From the NCBI GenBank assembly GCA_002816875.1, contig MUCP01000017.1:1-64000 (forward strand): a stretch of DNA of 64,000 nucleotides. Reading direction: 5' to 3'. This DNA comes from SAR202 cluster bacterium Io17-Chloro-G2. GTDB lineage: Bacteria > Chloroflexota > Dehalococcoidia > Lucifugimonadales > UBA3495. The position numbers and the translations under genes are program-made. This document shows, one piece after another, positions 53,828-62,007 of this stretch (position 1 is its first letter; each line of letters begins with the position of its first letter). The notes beneath the pieces were generated by a model, which did not search any database, was not told the origin of the DNA, and saw only the letters and a list, made by a program, of their open reading frames with translations.

Positions 53828-54316
53828 ATGGACGTGCTGGATTGGATCTTGGTGGGTATCCGGTGGGTCCACGCCCTTGCGGCGGTGGCCTGGGTGGGTG
53901 GAAGCATTTTCTATGTGTTGGTGCTGCGGCCCAGCCAAAAGCGGTCCGGTACGGCTGGGTCACCGCAAGGCGATGCCACGGCCCAAGAGTTCCGGGGCTT
54001 GGTTAACACCGCCATCGGCGTGCTGCTGCTCACCGGAGTGATCCTGTCGGTAAGCAGGTTGACCGCCAGCGCGGCGACGGGTCCCTACATGGCGGTGCTG
54101 GCGGTAAAGATCGCGCTGGCCCTGTACATGTTTTACACCGTGCGTTTTTTCCGGCGCCGCAGTTATCCCGATACCCCAACCATAGAAGGGGGAAGGTGGG
54201 CCAGGTGGCGGGCTAACCTGTCTGGAACCACGGCCGTGCTGGTGATAGGCGTGGTGGTTTTCGGGTTGGCCGATGTGTTGGATGCGTTGTTCGAGGCCAA
54301 GCTGGCTGGTTCATAG
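53828..54316 (+). CDS. CopD-like membrane protein
   Basis: 162 residues, four hydrophobic helices. IRWVHALAAVAWVGGSIFYVLVLRP is the CopD-type opening helix with conserved His-x-x-x-x-x-x-Trp-x-Gly; a later helix pair encloses RFFRRRS. CopD proteins are tied to copper uptake, and the family also includes haem-linked membrane proteins. Position behind a TlpA lipoprotein suggests a redox or metal role, an inference only. Confidence 0.78.
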   Translation: MDVLDWILVGIRWVHALAAVAWVGGSIFYVLVLRPSQKRSGTAGSPQGDATAQEFRGLVNTAIGVLLLTGVILSVSRLTASAATGPYMAVLAVKIALALYMFYTVRFFRRRSYPDTPTIEGGRWARWRANLSGTTAVLVIGVVVFGLADVLDALFEAKLAGS

Positions 54317-54374
54317 CGGTCAGCATTCAGTTTAATAGTCAGGCACTGATAGCAGGAGCCTGGAGGGAAGGAAA

Positions 54375-54557
54375 TTGAAGAAAGAGTTGATGGAGATTTT
54401 GGCGTGCCCGGTTTGTAAGGGAGAGCTGGAGCTAAAGATTGAGGCGGAAGACGGCGAAGAGGTTATAACCGGCGGGCTGATCTGCCATAAATGCAATGAG
54501 ACCTACCCCATAGAAGACGCCATCCCCAACCTGTTGCCACCCAGTATGCGGGCCTAA
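54375..54557 (+). CDS. Trm112-like zinc-ribbon protein
   Basis: 60 residues: LMEILACPVCKGELEL and GLICHKCNETYPIEDAIPNLLP, the two Cys pairs and the YPI-D-IP-LL ending of the Trm112/YcaR family. Eukaryotic Trm112 activates methyltransferases; the bacterial role is unclear. Start is TTG 54375 with GGAGGGAAGGAAA before it. Confidence 0.93.
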   Translation: MKKELMEILACPVCKGELELKIEAEDGEEVITGGLICHKCNETYPIEDAIPNLLPPSMRA

Positions 54558-54634
54558 AGCTGTCAGCATTCAAGCTGACAGCTGCGCGTTGACAGCCTAC
54601 GGTCATGACACCGGCCGCCCCGGCCTCAAACTCT

Positions 54635-55183
54635 CTACGGACTGGGCACGGCGCCCAATTGGATCAGCAGTCCCAGAAGATCAATCTCGGACCACATTTC
54701 GGCGATCTTGCCGTTCTCCAGACGGTAGATGTGAATCTCCGTCCAGGTCACCGCCGTCCCGCTGGGAGGGATGCCGTTGAACTCTCCTGTATGGGTGGCC
54801 CTGGCGGTTGTACGCTCGATCACCTTGTCCCCGTCTGCAAGCAGGTCATTCACAGTTACCTGTACGTCGGGAAATCCCGCGGTTATTGACTGGCCGACGA
54901 GTTTCAAGCCCTCTTTTCCCGCCGGTAGCCTTGGGTCTGGCAGGTGGTGAACGAACCCCGGGGTGAATAGTTCATCGACGATGCCGGCATTAGCGTTGTT
55001 CTTGAATTCCTCTATGAACCGGCTCACTACGGCTCGGTTAGCCTCGGATCGGGCTACCTGGGGATCAGGCGCCTCCTGACCACCACACGCTCCCAGCACA
55101 ACCGCCATCATTGCCACGGTCAGCAGAATCGGCCATGATTTTAGCCTGCGCAGAGCGTTGGTTTGGTTGATAAGAGCACTCAT
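54635..55183 (-). CDS. SnoaL-like lipoprotein (ester-cyclase-like, NTF2 fold)
   Basis: About 182 residues. A lipoprotein signal ends in VVLGAC, followed by an NTF2-fold domain (VSRFIEEFKNNANAGIVDELFTPGFVHH, FPDVQVTVNDLLADGDKVIERTTARATHTGEFNGIPPSG) matching SnoaL/ester cyclase proteins. A catalytic function is uncertain; many such proteins bind small molecules. ATG 55183 (MSALINQ) with GGAGG upstream; track start 55222 not favoured. Confidence 0.85.
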   Translation of the reverse strand: MSALINQTNALRRLKSWPILLTVAMMAVVLGACGGQEAPDPQVARSEANRAVVSRFIEEFKNNANAGIVDELFTPGFVHHLPDPRLPAGKEGLKLVGQSITAGFPDVQVTVNDLLADGDKVIERTTARATHTGEFNGIPPSGTAVTWTEIHIYRLENGKIAEMWSEIDLLGLLIQLGAVPSP

Positions 55184-55390
55184 TCTAAGTGGACCTCCAA
55201 AACTTGTTGATGCCGGACGCACAACGTTCGCTGGCGCGAAACACCCTATCCACGCGCCAACTGGCTCAGAATGACATGTGAATACGACAGGACCAGGTTA
55301 CTTCTGATTTGGAATCGCGCTTTAGGGGACCGACGGAATAATGTGTAGCCGGCCTTCGCGGTTGGGGCAACGAAGGCCGGCTGAGGGGCG

Positions 55391-55543
55391 CTATTCGGCG
55401 GGCTGCGCCATAGCCAGAGCGTCTTCCCGGCTGACTTCCCTTTGGTGCACCTCTTTACCGTGGGCTTGGACCAGCTTAACCAGCTCATCGTCCGTTTCAC
55501 CGGTGATCTTTTCGCCGCAGGGGCAGTTAACTACCTTAGCCAT
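55391..55543 (-). CDS. DUF1059-type small protein
   Basis: A 50-residue gene missed by the track's length cut. MAKVVNCPCGEKITGETDDELVKLVQAHGKEVHQ is the DUF1059 pattern: a CPCG knuckle followed by a helix with a conserved HxxxxH-like pair. Function unknown. ATG 55543 has GGAGAA ahead. The track ORF 55246-55500 covers the same DNA in another frame and is a shadow. It is divergent from the BTAD gene, with a shared promoter region. Confidence 0.88.
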   Translation of the reverse strand: MAKVVNCPCGEKITGETDDELVKLVQAHGKEVHQREVSREDALAMAQPAE

Positions 55544-55574
55544 GATTGTTCTCCTTCGCCTTGGAATAGGACGT

Positions 55575-55580
55575 TATAAT
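55575..55580 (+). promoter_or_regulatory. TATAAT -10 box before the BTAD gene
   Basis: ACGTTATAATACG, with no good -35. A transcript from here would start about 10 nt before GTG 55598, giving a very short leader. Confidence 0.4.
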
Positions 55581-55597
55581 ACGACGCATAGTACAAG

Positions 55598-56398
55598 GTG
55601 GACCTTGGCAAATTTTTGGCAAAAGCTTGGCATGATGTGGGCGTAAGAATCTACCTTACCGGGCGCCTGTCCATAGAAGCCTGCGGGAATGTTGTGGTTG
55701 AGGAGCGGCAATTCCGGGGCAAACAAGGGCGTCTGCTGTTTACCTACCTGGTATGGGAACGCACCAGACCCGTCTCCAAGGAGGAACTGGCCTCGGTGCT
55801 GTGGCCTGAAGACCTGTCTCCAGCGTGGGAAAGCGGATTAAGCTCACTCGCCAGCAAATTGGGCAGCATGCTGTCTTCGGAAGGCATGAAAGATCAAGGC
55901 TTGTCGCTGTCCCGGGGCTTGGGCCAGTACCAAGTCCGGTTTCCTTCAGATGTATGGGTAGACGTGGAAGCGGCGACTTCCGCGCTGGACCGGGCGGAGG
56001 CCGCGGTGCGGACCGGGGACCCGGGTAGCGCGCTGGGCCCGGCTACCGTCGCCGTTTCCATCGCCGGCCGGCCGTTTTTGCCGGGGGTTACTGGAATCTG
56101 GCCCGACTCTCAACGAAGGAAGCTCGTGCGCCAGTTGGTGCGGGCTTTAGACTGCCTCAATGAGATGCAGCTAGCGGTCGGGGAAGCTCAATCAGCGGTG
56201 GAGACAGCGCTGAGAGCAGTGGACTTGGACCCGTACCGGGAACGAACCTATCAGAGCCTGATGCGCGCCTACGCCGCCACCGGTAACCGGGCGGAAGCCG
56301 TCGGCGTCTACCATCGTTTTCGGGAATTGCTGGCAGCCGACCTCGGCACCGAGCCCTCTCCAGAGACCGAGGCAATCTATCTGAACCTTCTAGGCTAG
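55598..56398 (+). CDS. BTAD-domain (SARP-like) transcriptional regulator
   Basis: 266 residues. A winged-helix half (VRIYLTGRLSIEACGNVVVEERQFRGKQGRLLFTYLVWER, KEELASVLWPED) is followed by a bacterial transcriptional activator domain of TPR-like helices (ALRAVDLDPYRERTYQSLMRAYAATGNRAEAVGVYHRFRELLAADLGTEPSPET). It lacks the ATPase part of large SARPs. GTG 55598 gives the full ORF; GTG 55637 is an alternative. Targets unknown; divergent from DUF1059. Confidence 0.88.
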   Translation: MDLGKFLAKAWHDVGVRIYLTGRLSIEACGNVVVEERQFRGKQGRLLFTYLVWERTRPVSKEELASVLWPEDLSPAWESGLSSLASKLGSMLSSEGMKDQGLSLSRGLGQYQVRFPSDVWVDVEAATSALDRAEAAVRTGDPGSALGPATVAVSIAGRPFLPGVTGIWPDSQRRKLVRQLVRALDCLNEMQLAVGEAQSAVETALRAVDLDPYRERTYQSLMRAYAATGNRAEAVGVYHRFRELLAADLGTEPSPETEAIYLNLLG

Positions 56399-56427
56399 GT
56401 CAATTCGAAGCTGTCAGCTTTATGCTG

Positions 56428-56967
56428 TTAGCTACCAGTCAATACGCCAACCACCAGTGGCGCAAGCTCTTCCGCTCGTTGGCGGATCTGCTCTCGGTTC
56501 AGGTTTTCGATAGGATGGGGAGTGAAGATGGTGGGATAGTCTGGGGCGCCCCACATCTTGGCCATTCCCTGGGCCGTGGGAACGAACCTGTCGGTGCAAA
56601 TGGTGGCGGAAGGGATACCTGAGTTCTCTACGTGGATTCCGTCGTGCACACTGCACGCACTGCAGGAGCCTCAATCGCCAATGGCGATGATCACTGAATC
56701 GCACTCCTGAGCCAACTCCGCGATCGCCTTCGGATCGGCGGCTCGGGAGGCGCTGGGCTTGCGGTGCCACTTTACGTCAGAGATCTCGTAACGGGTCCGC
56801 AGCAGGTCAACCAACTCTTCCAGCAAGGCGTCGGCGTTGCGCTTGCTGTCGTCGATGATACCCAGCCTGGTTCCCGCCAACGTGGGGAGCCGGGGAGCGC
56901 CGTCGAATGGCGCAACGATGGCCTGGGTCGTTGGGTTGACTAAGACGTGCTCATTGCTCTGTGTCAT
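56428..56967 (-). CDS. UGSC-family selenoprotein with in-frame UGA (Sec99)
   Basis: The track shows two pieces (56671-57057 and 56428-56649) in the same frame, separated by one TGA at 56673-56671. Read through, this is one 179-residue protein: N-terminal LPTLAGTRLGIIDDSKRNADALLEELV, then VIIAIGD-Sec-GSCSACSVHDGIHVE, and RFVPTAQGMAKMWGAP, ending PLVVGVLTGS. Sec-Gly-Ser-Cys is the motif after which UGSC (seleno)proteins are named. Sec99 and Cys102 would form a redox pair. The ATG 56967 has AGGAGGG upstream. A SECIS-like hairpin follows the TGA. Last gene of a three-gene operon. Reaction unknown. Confidence 0.88.
56638..56667 (-). promoter_or_regulatory. Bacterial SECIS-like hairpin
   Basis: On the minus strand, counting the T of TGA as 1, bases 17-22 (CGTGCA) pair exactly with 26-31 (TGCACG) around a GUG loop at 23-25. 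An outer TCC (7-9) can pair with GGA (34-36). Both a loop about 20 nt after the UGA and a G/U in the loop are expected for SelB-binding bacterial SECIS elements. Confidence 0.7.
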
Positions 56968-57088
56968 TTTCCAGGTTCCCTCCTGAACCAGACCTGACGG
57001 TGATGTTGGCCTGGCGGGGTGTTGAGTGATTGTCGCAATCCTGCCCGATAAATGCAACGTGGGCTAAAGGCAAGATCGATTTAAACCA

Positions 57089-57694
57089 TTATAGCGGGTA
57101 GTCAAAGCGCGAGAACTCTCCGTATTTACCGGTACATTCGAAGGACATGCCTTCCGCGATCAGTCGATGGGCCGCCGTGCTGCACATCTCTTGGACCTTG
57201 GACGTGAATCCCGTGGGCTTCTCCAGTGTGGCTGCCTCCACGTCGCCGGTCACAGGATTGATTATGGGCGTCAAGCTTAGCTCCAGGATCCCCGGCACTT
57301 CCAGTCTGCTGTTCAACCCGTCCAGATGCAGGTTGAATGGCGCGTAACGGAAGCCCAAAAAGTTGGAACTGAGATCGTGGAAGACGCCGAAGGGAGGAAT
57401 CTTAACCAGCAACTCCTCGATGGCCGGCCTCCGGCCCGCCGGTACTTTCTCATCCACCAGTACCAGCGCGGTCCCATTGCCTTCGTGCACCGGGCCGGGA
57501 AAGGAACTTATCTGGCAAAATGTGGAGCCGTCCAGCGTGGTCCCTTCGTAGTGGCCGGTTTCCACGTGCCAGACGTAACTACCTTCGCATTTGACATAAG
57601 TAGGAGGCGCCTCGAAGTTGCAGGGGCAACCCCAATCACAGTTACACCCGCCGAGAAGTTGACCTTTTAGCTGGTAGTTGGCCTGTCGGGACAC
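57089..57694 (-). CDS. DUF1326 protein
   Basis: 201 residues. GGCNCDWGCPCNFEAPPTY is the Cys-rich DUF1326 opening (C-x-C-x3-C-x-C), followed by WHVETGHYEGTTLDGSTF and a beta-rich body. The clustered cysteines suggest a metal or redox role, not established. GTG 57694 with GGAG seven bases before. Second gene of the UGSC operon, 33 nt after the upstream gene. Confidence 0.88.
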   Translation of the reverse strand: MSRQANYQLKGQLLGGCNCDWGCPCNFEAPPTYVKCEGSYVWHVETGHYEGTTLDGSTFCQISSFPGPVHEGNGTALVLVDEKVPAGRRPAIEELLVKIPPFGVFHDLSSNFLGFRYAPFNLHLDGLNSRLEVPGILELSLTPIINPVTGDVEAATLEKPTGFTSKVQEMCSTAAHRLIAEGMSFECTGKYGEFSRFDYPL

Positions 57695-57727
57695 CGGGCA
57701 CTCCGGTAGCGATTGTCTTTTTGGTGG

Positions 57728-58786
57728 CTATTTGACTTCCCTGGTGACTGCCGTCGAACCCACTTTGGGGCCCCAACTGGGAATCACCGACGACATGTTG
57801 GATTCCTCGCCGCCCGCGAATACCAGAAGAATGTCCTGGGGTTCCGGAATCAATGAGACGAAGGTTTCCGCATCTCCCGCATTGGGGTCTCCCGGAAAGA
57901 CCTGCGCCTCTTTCAAGTCGGCCACCGAACGGCGTATCCGGGAGTGAAGGTGCTCCCGAACCTGATCCTTGGTCCAATCCTGCCAGAGGTTGCTATTGCC
58001 AGCAACGGTCACCACGATCTGGCCCTGCCGCAGCCCGGCGGACCGGTCACCCACGGACCCGGAGGTGGACATGCTGGTGCCTAACGATGAAGCAACGTCG
58101 GCGATGGCGTGGAGTATGGCCTTGGGATGCCCGGTGGCCCGCACCTGCCGGGGACTTTCAGCGGCGAAAACCGTCACCGCGCTCTGGTCTGGAGCGAAGC
58201 CCCGGTCAACGTGGAGGGGTGTCCAGTGGGTTTCGGTCTCCGCCTCGGCAATGCAGTAGCTGTATTTGCCGGGATGTCCGATGACGCTACGGTCGAACAA
58301 GCCCGGCACGGCGGCGCAGGCGTTCATCAAGATCAGGCGGATGGCCCGGCCGATGGTGGCGTTGGCCCGGTTGCCAGGGCCGAATAGGTTGTTGCGGGAA
58401 TTGATGTTCAGCCGCCGGGCCACCGGCCCGTTGACCATCACCAGCACGGCGGCGCCTCCCATGCTGGAAGACGGGCCCACCAGGTTAAATACGGGGTCAA
58501 GCATGGCCTGTGTAGCTGCCAAGACCACGGGCAGGTATTCGGGCAAACACCCCGCCATGACGGCGTTGGCCGCCACCTTGCCGGCGGTGATCTGGCGGCG
58601 GCGTTCCGGGATTTCCCCCACGGCATCAGAGCCGGCCAACCCCGCTAAATCCAAAAACTGGGCCACCCTGGCCTGGGTGGGAGGCACCACAGGAAGACCG
58701 TCGGTCCAACCCAGTTCATAGCACTTTTCGATGGCTTCCAGGGAATCGTCCCATTGGACGGTGGTGGTTTCGCCCAAGTCACTCAT
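57728..58786 (-). CDS. Conserved protein of unknown function, UGSC-operon partner
   Basis: 352 residues, no established function. Recognisable conserved stretches are ELGWTDGLPVVPPTQARV, AANAVMAGCLPEYLPVVLAATQAM and NNLFGPGNRANATIGRAIRLILMN. From memory, this family is often next to UGSC proteins in Chloroflexota and actinobacteria; this should be checked. No signal or TM helices. Cys residues at ANAVMAGC and YSYC could interact with the selenoprotein. First gene of the operon. Confidence 0.72.
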   Translation of the reverse strand: MSDLGETTTVQWDDSLEAIEKCYELGWTDGLPVVPPTQARVAQFLDLAGLAGSDAVGEIPERRRQITAGKVAANAVMAGCLPEYLPVVLAATQAMLDPVFNLVGPSSSMGGAAVLVMVNGPVARRLNINSRNNLFGPGNRANATIGRAIRLILMNACAAVPGLFDRSVIGHPGKYSYCIAEAETETHWTPLHVDRGFAPDQSAVTVFAAESPRQVRATGHPKAILHAIADVASSLGTSMSTSGSVGDRSAGLRQGQIVVTVAGNSNLWQDWTKDQVREHLHSRIRRSVADLKEAQVFPGDPNAGDAETFVSLIPEPQDILLVFAGGEESNMSSVIPSWGPKVGSTAVTREVK

Positions 58787-58940
58787 AAGGCGGTCAGCCC
58801 TCAGCTTTCAGCGGTCGGCTTTTGGGCCATTAAAGGACAACGTCTGCACCCGCCTGAGCATTCGATTGGATAAGATCGCTGCGATCAGAGAGTCACAACG
58901 GCCAGCTGTCATCTAACGGCTGACCGTCGATCGCCCTGTT

Positions 58941-59885
58941 CTACCACTGCCGCGCGTATTTGGAGAGGCTGCGCAGTTCCCTGGGCGGGTCCATGTGCGA
59001 ACCGCGGATAGTGTAGGACACCTCACCCACGTATAGGTCGCCCTTGGAGTCCACGGCGATGCCGTGGGGGGCGATGAACTCACCGGAACCTTCGCCTTCT
59101 TCCTGTGCTCCAAACATGCAGACCCGGTTGCCATTCAGGTCGTAGACCGTGACCCGGTGCCCCAGGCCCGGCGCGCCGCCGGGAGGTCCTATGCCGTTGA
59201 GCTCGCCAACGTAGATGTGGTCTTGCCAAAGCACCATGGAGTCGGGCCGGTGGATGTTGTTCCACATGGTGATGAAGTTGCCCCTGGCGTCGAAGATCTG
59301 GATGCGGTGGGCTTCCCGGTCAACTACGTAGACTCTGTCGTTGCTGTCGACGGCGATGTTGTGGGGCCGCATGAACTGCCCGGCGTCGATTCCCGACTCG
59401 CCCCAAGAGAACTTGTAGTCTCCCGTTCCCGAATAGCAATGCACCCGGGAGTTGCCGTACCCGTCAGAGATATAAACGTCGCCGTTGCTGGGCATGATGG
59501 CCGCCGAAGTTGGGCGGTTGAAAGGCTGGCCGCTCCAGATGGGGGCCGGGTGGTTGCGCTCGCCGATCTCCATCAGCTTGTCGCCTTCCCGGTTGAACTT
59601 TTGGATCGTGTGGATGCCGTCGTCGGCGGCCAGGATGGAGTCGTCGTAGGCGATGTACAGGCCGTGGGTCCGGTTGCTGAAATCGCCTTCGCCAAAGCTG
59701 CGGATGTAATTGCCGTCCCGGTCGAACACGATGATGGGGTGTTCTCCCCGGGTCAGCACGTAGACGTTGTCCTGGGAGTCCACCGCCACGCCGGGGCATT
59801 CCAAAAATTTCATATCAGCGGGCAGTTTGGCCCAATCGTCAACATGGGTGTAGAGAAAATTTCCCTCGCCGTAACTGTCAGCCAT
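58941..59885 (-). CDS. NHL-repeat beta-propeller protein
   Basis: 314 residues of about six NHL blades: FLECPGVAVDSQDNVYVLTRGEHPIIVFDRDGNYIRSFG, PHNIAVDSNDRVYVVDREAHRIQIFDARGNFI and APHGIAVDSKGDLYVGEVSY show the GhAvD..g.lYV.D....rI..f pattern. The fold occurs in peptidyl-alpha-hydroxyglycine lyase and in many carbohydrate or RNA-binding proteins. No signal peptide is visible. Function not assigned. The flanks (58787-58940) carry CAGCTTTCAGCGG-type microrepeats. Confidence 0.87.
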   Translation of the reverse strand: MADSYGEGNFLYTHVDDWAKLPADMKFLECPGVAVDSQDNVYVLTRGEHPIIVFDRDGNYIRSFGEGDFSNRTHGLYIAYDDSILAADDGIHTIQKFNREGDKLMEIGERNHPAPIWSGQPFNRPTSAAIMPSNGDVYISDGYGNSRVHCYSGTGDYKFSWGESGIDAGQFMRPHNIAVDSNDRVYVVDREAHRIQIFDARGNFITMWNNIHRPDSMVLWQDHIYVGELNGIGPPGGAPGLGHRVTVYDLNGNRVCMFGAQEEGEGSGEFIAPHGIAVDSKGDLYVGEVSYTIRGSHMDPPRELRSLSKYARQW

Positions 59886-60203
59886 GTCATTTACCTCTCA
59901 TTTGTATGTGGGGCATGCGAGACCTTTTTGGATAAGCAAGGGTAATCCTAGAGTCTCACCAAACAGGTGTCAATGGGATGGGATTGAGGCCGATTCGCCG
60001 GGCGTCCGGCTGACCACGAACAAGACCAACAACAACCGCTGGTCCTGAGCTTGTCGAAGGATAGTCCACGTTCGGTAGAGGTCGCTAACATTTGAAGTTC
60101 ACTCAGGCCCCGGACCGTGGTTCGACAAGCTCACCATGAGCGGTGTTGGTTCAAGCGGCCTGAGTGATCGAGTGACTCCGTTTCCATGGGGTGGAACGAT
60201 AAC
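59886..60203. other. Gene-free stretch containing a REPIN-like element
   Basis: 318 bases between NHL and GMC genes, both on the minus strand. Apart from the element at 60036-60143, nothing was recognised. Confidence 0.6.
60036..60143. repeat. 108-bp inverted-repeat element (same family as 12778 and 38157)
   Basis: Left end CCGCTGGTCCTGAGCTTGTCGAAGG, right end GGTTCGACAAGCTCACCATGAGCGG, again imperfect inverted repeats about 108 bp apart, with unrelated interior. Confidence 0.8.
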
Positions 60204-61802
60204 CTACTCCAACACCGCTCTCCCTTCGCCTTTGATGTAGTCGGCGGTGCGCAGGGCCAGCGCTTGGATGGTGGTGGTTGGGTTGACACAGGCTCCGGTC
60301 ACGAAGATGCTGCCGTCGATGATGAACAGGTTGGGCACATCATGGGCGCGCCCCCAGCGGTCCACCACCGATTTTGCCGGGTCGTCGCCCATGCGGGCGG
60401 TGCCCAGCAGGTGCCAGCCCGCGTTTCGGCGCAGGTGGGAAGAAAGCACTCGCTTCGCTCCGGCGGCCTCCAGGACCTCGGTGCCCCGATCCACCGCATG
60501 ATCCAGCATCCGGTTGGTGTTGTCGCTGACAGTGTAATTGATCTTGGGGGCAGGGATGCCGTTGCTGTCAGTCAGCTCTGGGTCCAGGGTGACCCGGTTG
60601 TGCTCTTCGGGCAGGTCTTCGGTCATGATGGTGAGCCCCACCGCCCGGCCGAACCGCTCCTTGAATTCCTGGTGGTGGCCCGATCCCCAGGGCACACGCA
60701 ACCCCAGCAAGCCCCCTAGGGCAGTGCCCAGGGGAGCTTCCGCGGCGCCCAAAACTTGCAGGTCGTATCCCCGCACAAAGTCGTTGTTTGGGTTTGTCTC
60801 GTAAAACTCCTGGCTCAGCATGGTGCTGCCCCGGGGATTTCCCGCCTCGGTGCCCAACCATTCGTCGAATACGCCGACCACGACCCCGCAGGGATGGTGC
60901 ATCAGGTTTTTGCCCACCAGTCCGCTGCTGTTCGCCAGCCCATCGGGAAACTGGGAAGAGGTGGAGTTGAGCAAGAGCCGGGCTGTTCCCACGCCGTTGC
61001 AGGCCAGCACCACCACCTTGGCCCGCTGCTCTCTGAGCTGTCCCTGGTTGTCATAATATAGAGCGCCGGTGGCATTTCCGGCGGCGTCGATAATAACTTC
61101 CCTCACCCTGGCGTGGGTCTTCAATTTGGCGCCCATGGTCAGTGCCTTGGGCCAATAGTTCAGATCGGCGCTCGCCATGGAGCGCAGGAACCCGCCGGTG
61201 TCCGGCGGGCGGCCATCGAAGGGCACCGAGGATATGGCAGTGTCCGAAGCCCACCAATGCCAGCCGAGTTTGTCGAACCCTTTGGCCATGGCTTGGCCGG
61301 CGGGGCGGATGGACAACGGAGGGCAGGGACGGTCGGTCTTGGGCGGATAGGCCGGGTCTCCCTTAAGTCCCGATACGCCGATCATGCGGTCGTTGAGGTC
61401 GTAGTAGGGCTCCAATTCCTCGTAGGTCAATGGCCAGTCGTCGGCCACATTATCGAGGGTCTTGACCCGGAAATCCGACGGGTGAAAGCGGGGGAAATGG
61501 GAACCCCAGTGGATCAGGCTGCCGCCAACGGCGTTGTACATCAGCGGGGCGATGGGGGTATCTTTGCCGTTGACCGGGTAATCTTCGGGCAGCCGCCGGA
61601 CGCTGGGGTCGGGGTGGAAGTCGGTCTGCAAGTGCAGTTGGGCGTCTGGCTCGCTGATTGGGAAGAGGTTGGCAGGCGCCCATCCGCCTTGTTCCAAGCA
61701 CACCACATTGATTCCCGCGTCGGCCAAGCTCCAGGCAAAAGCGCCTCCAGAGGCCCCGGCTCCTATCAGTAGCACATCGGCAACGTCGTTTTCATTCGGC
61801 AT
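60204..61802 (-). CDS. GMC-family FAD oxidoreductase
   Basis: 532 residues. FAD motif VLLIGAGASGGAFAWSLADAGINVVCLEQGG at the N-terminus; GGSLIHWGSHFPRFHP in the middle; VLACNGVGTARLLL; the C-terminal HLLGTARMGDDPAKSVVDRWGRAHDVPNLFIIDGS and NPTTTIQALALRTADYI contain the catalytic His and Asn. Closest in style to the gluconate-2-dehydrogenase-like branch. Oxidises an alcohol or sugar, passing electrons to an acceptor not encoded here. It lies upstream of the NHL gene on the minus strand. Confidence 0.9.
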   Translation of the reverse strand: MPNENDVADVLLIGAGASGGAFAWSLADAGINVVCLEQGGWAPANLFPISEPDAQLHLQTDFHPDPSVRRLPEDYPVNGKDTPIAPLMYNAVGGSLIHWGSHFPRFHPSDFRVKTLDNVADDWPLTYEELEPYYDLNDRMIGVSGLKGDPAYPPKTDRPCPPLSIRPAGQAMAKGFDKLGWHWWASDTAISSVPFDGRPPDTGGFLRSMASADLNYWPKALTMGAKLKTHARVREVIIDAAGNATGALYYDNQGQLREQRAKVVVLACNGVGTARLLLNSTSSQFPDGLANSSGLVGKNLMHHPCGVVVGVFDEWLGTEAGNPRGSTMLSQEFYETNPNNDFVRGYDLQVLGAAEAPLGTALGGLLGLRVPWGSGHHQEFKERFGRAVGLTIMTEDLPEEHNRVTLDPELTDSNGIPAPKINYTVSDNTNRMLDHAVDRGTEVLEAAGAKRVLSSHLRRNAGWHLLGTARMGDDPAKSVVDRWGRAHDVPNLFIIDGSIFVTGACVNPTTTIQALALRTADYIKGEGRAVLE

Positions 61803-62007
61803 ACTTGCTCCAAACCATCATTGTCATTCTCTGTCCCTAATAGCTAAGGGCGTGAATTTACTAAACGGCGCCGTTAAAGCAGTCTGTCGCTGCGGCTGGG
61901 TCAGAATGACACGAACGTTGGTACATGCCGGCTCAGCCCGACATACAGACCGCAGCAATGAGATCCCTGGGGCGAGGATGGTCCTCAGGTCAGGTCATGG
62001 CTGGGAC

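Noticed and set aside
55246-55500. Minus-strand 84-aa ORF
   Set aside because: Overlaps the DUF1059 gene in another frame, which has a recognisable family pattern and better start.
59064-59945. Plus-strand 293-aa ORF
   Set aside because: Antisense to the NHL-repeat gene; Val/Asp-rich composition is a frame artefact.
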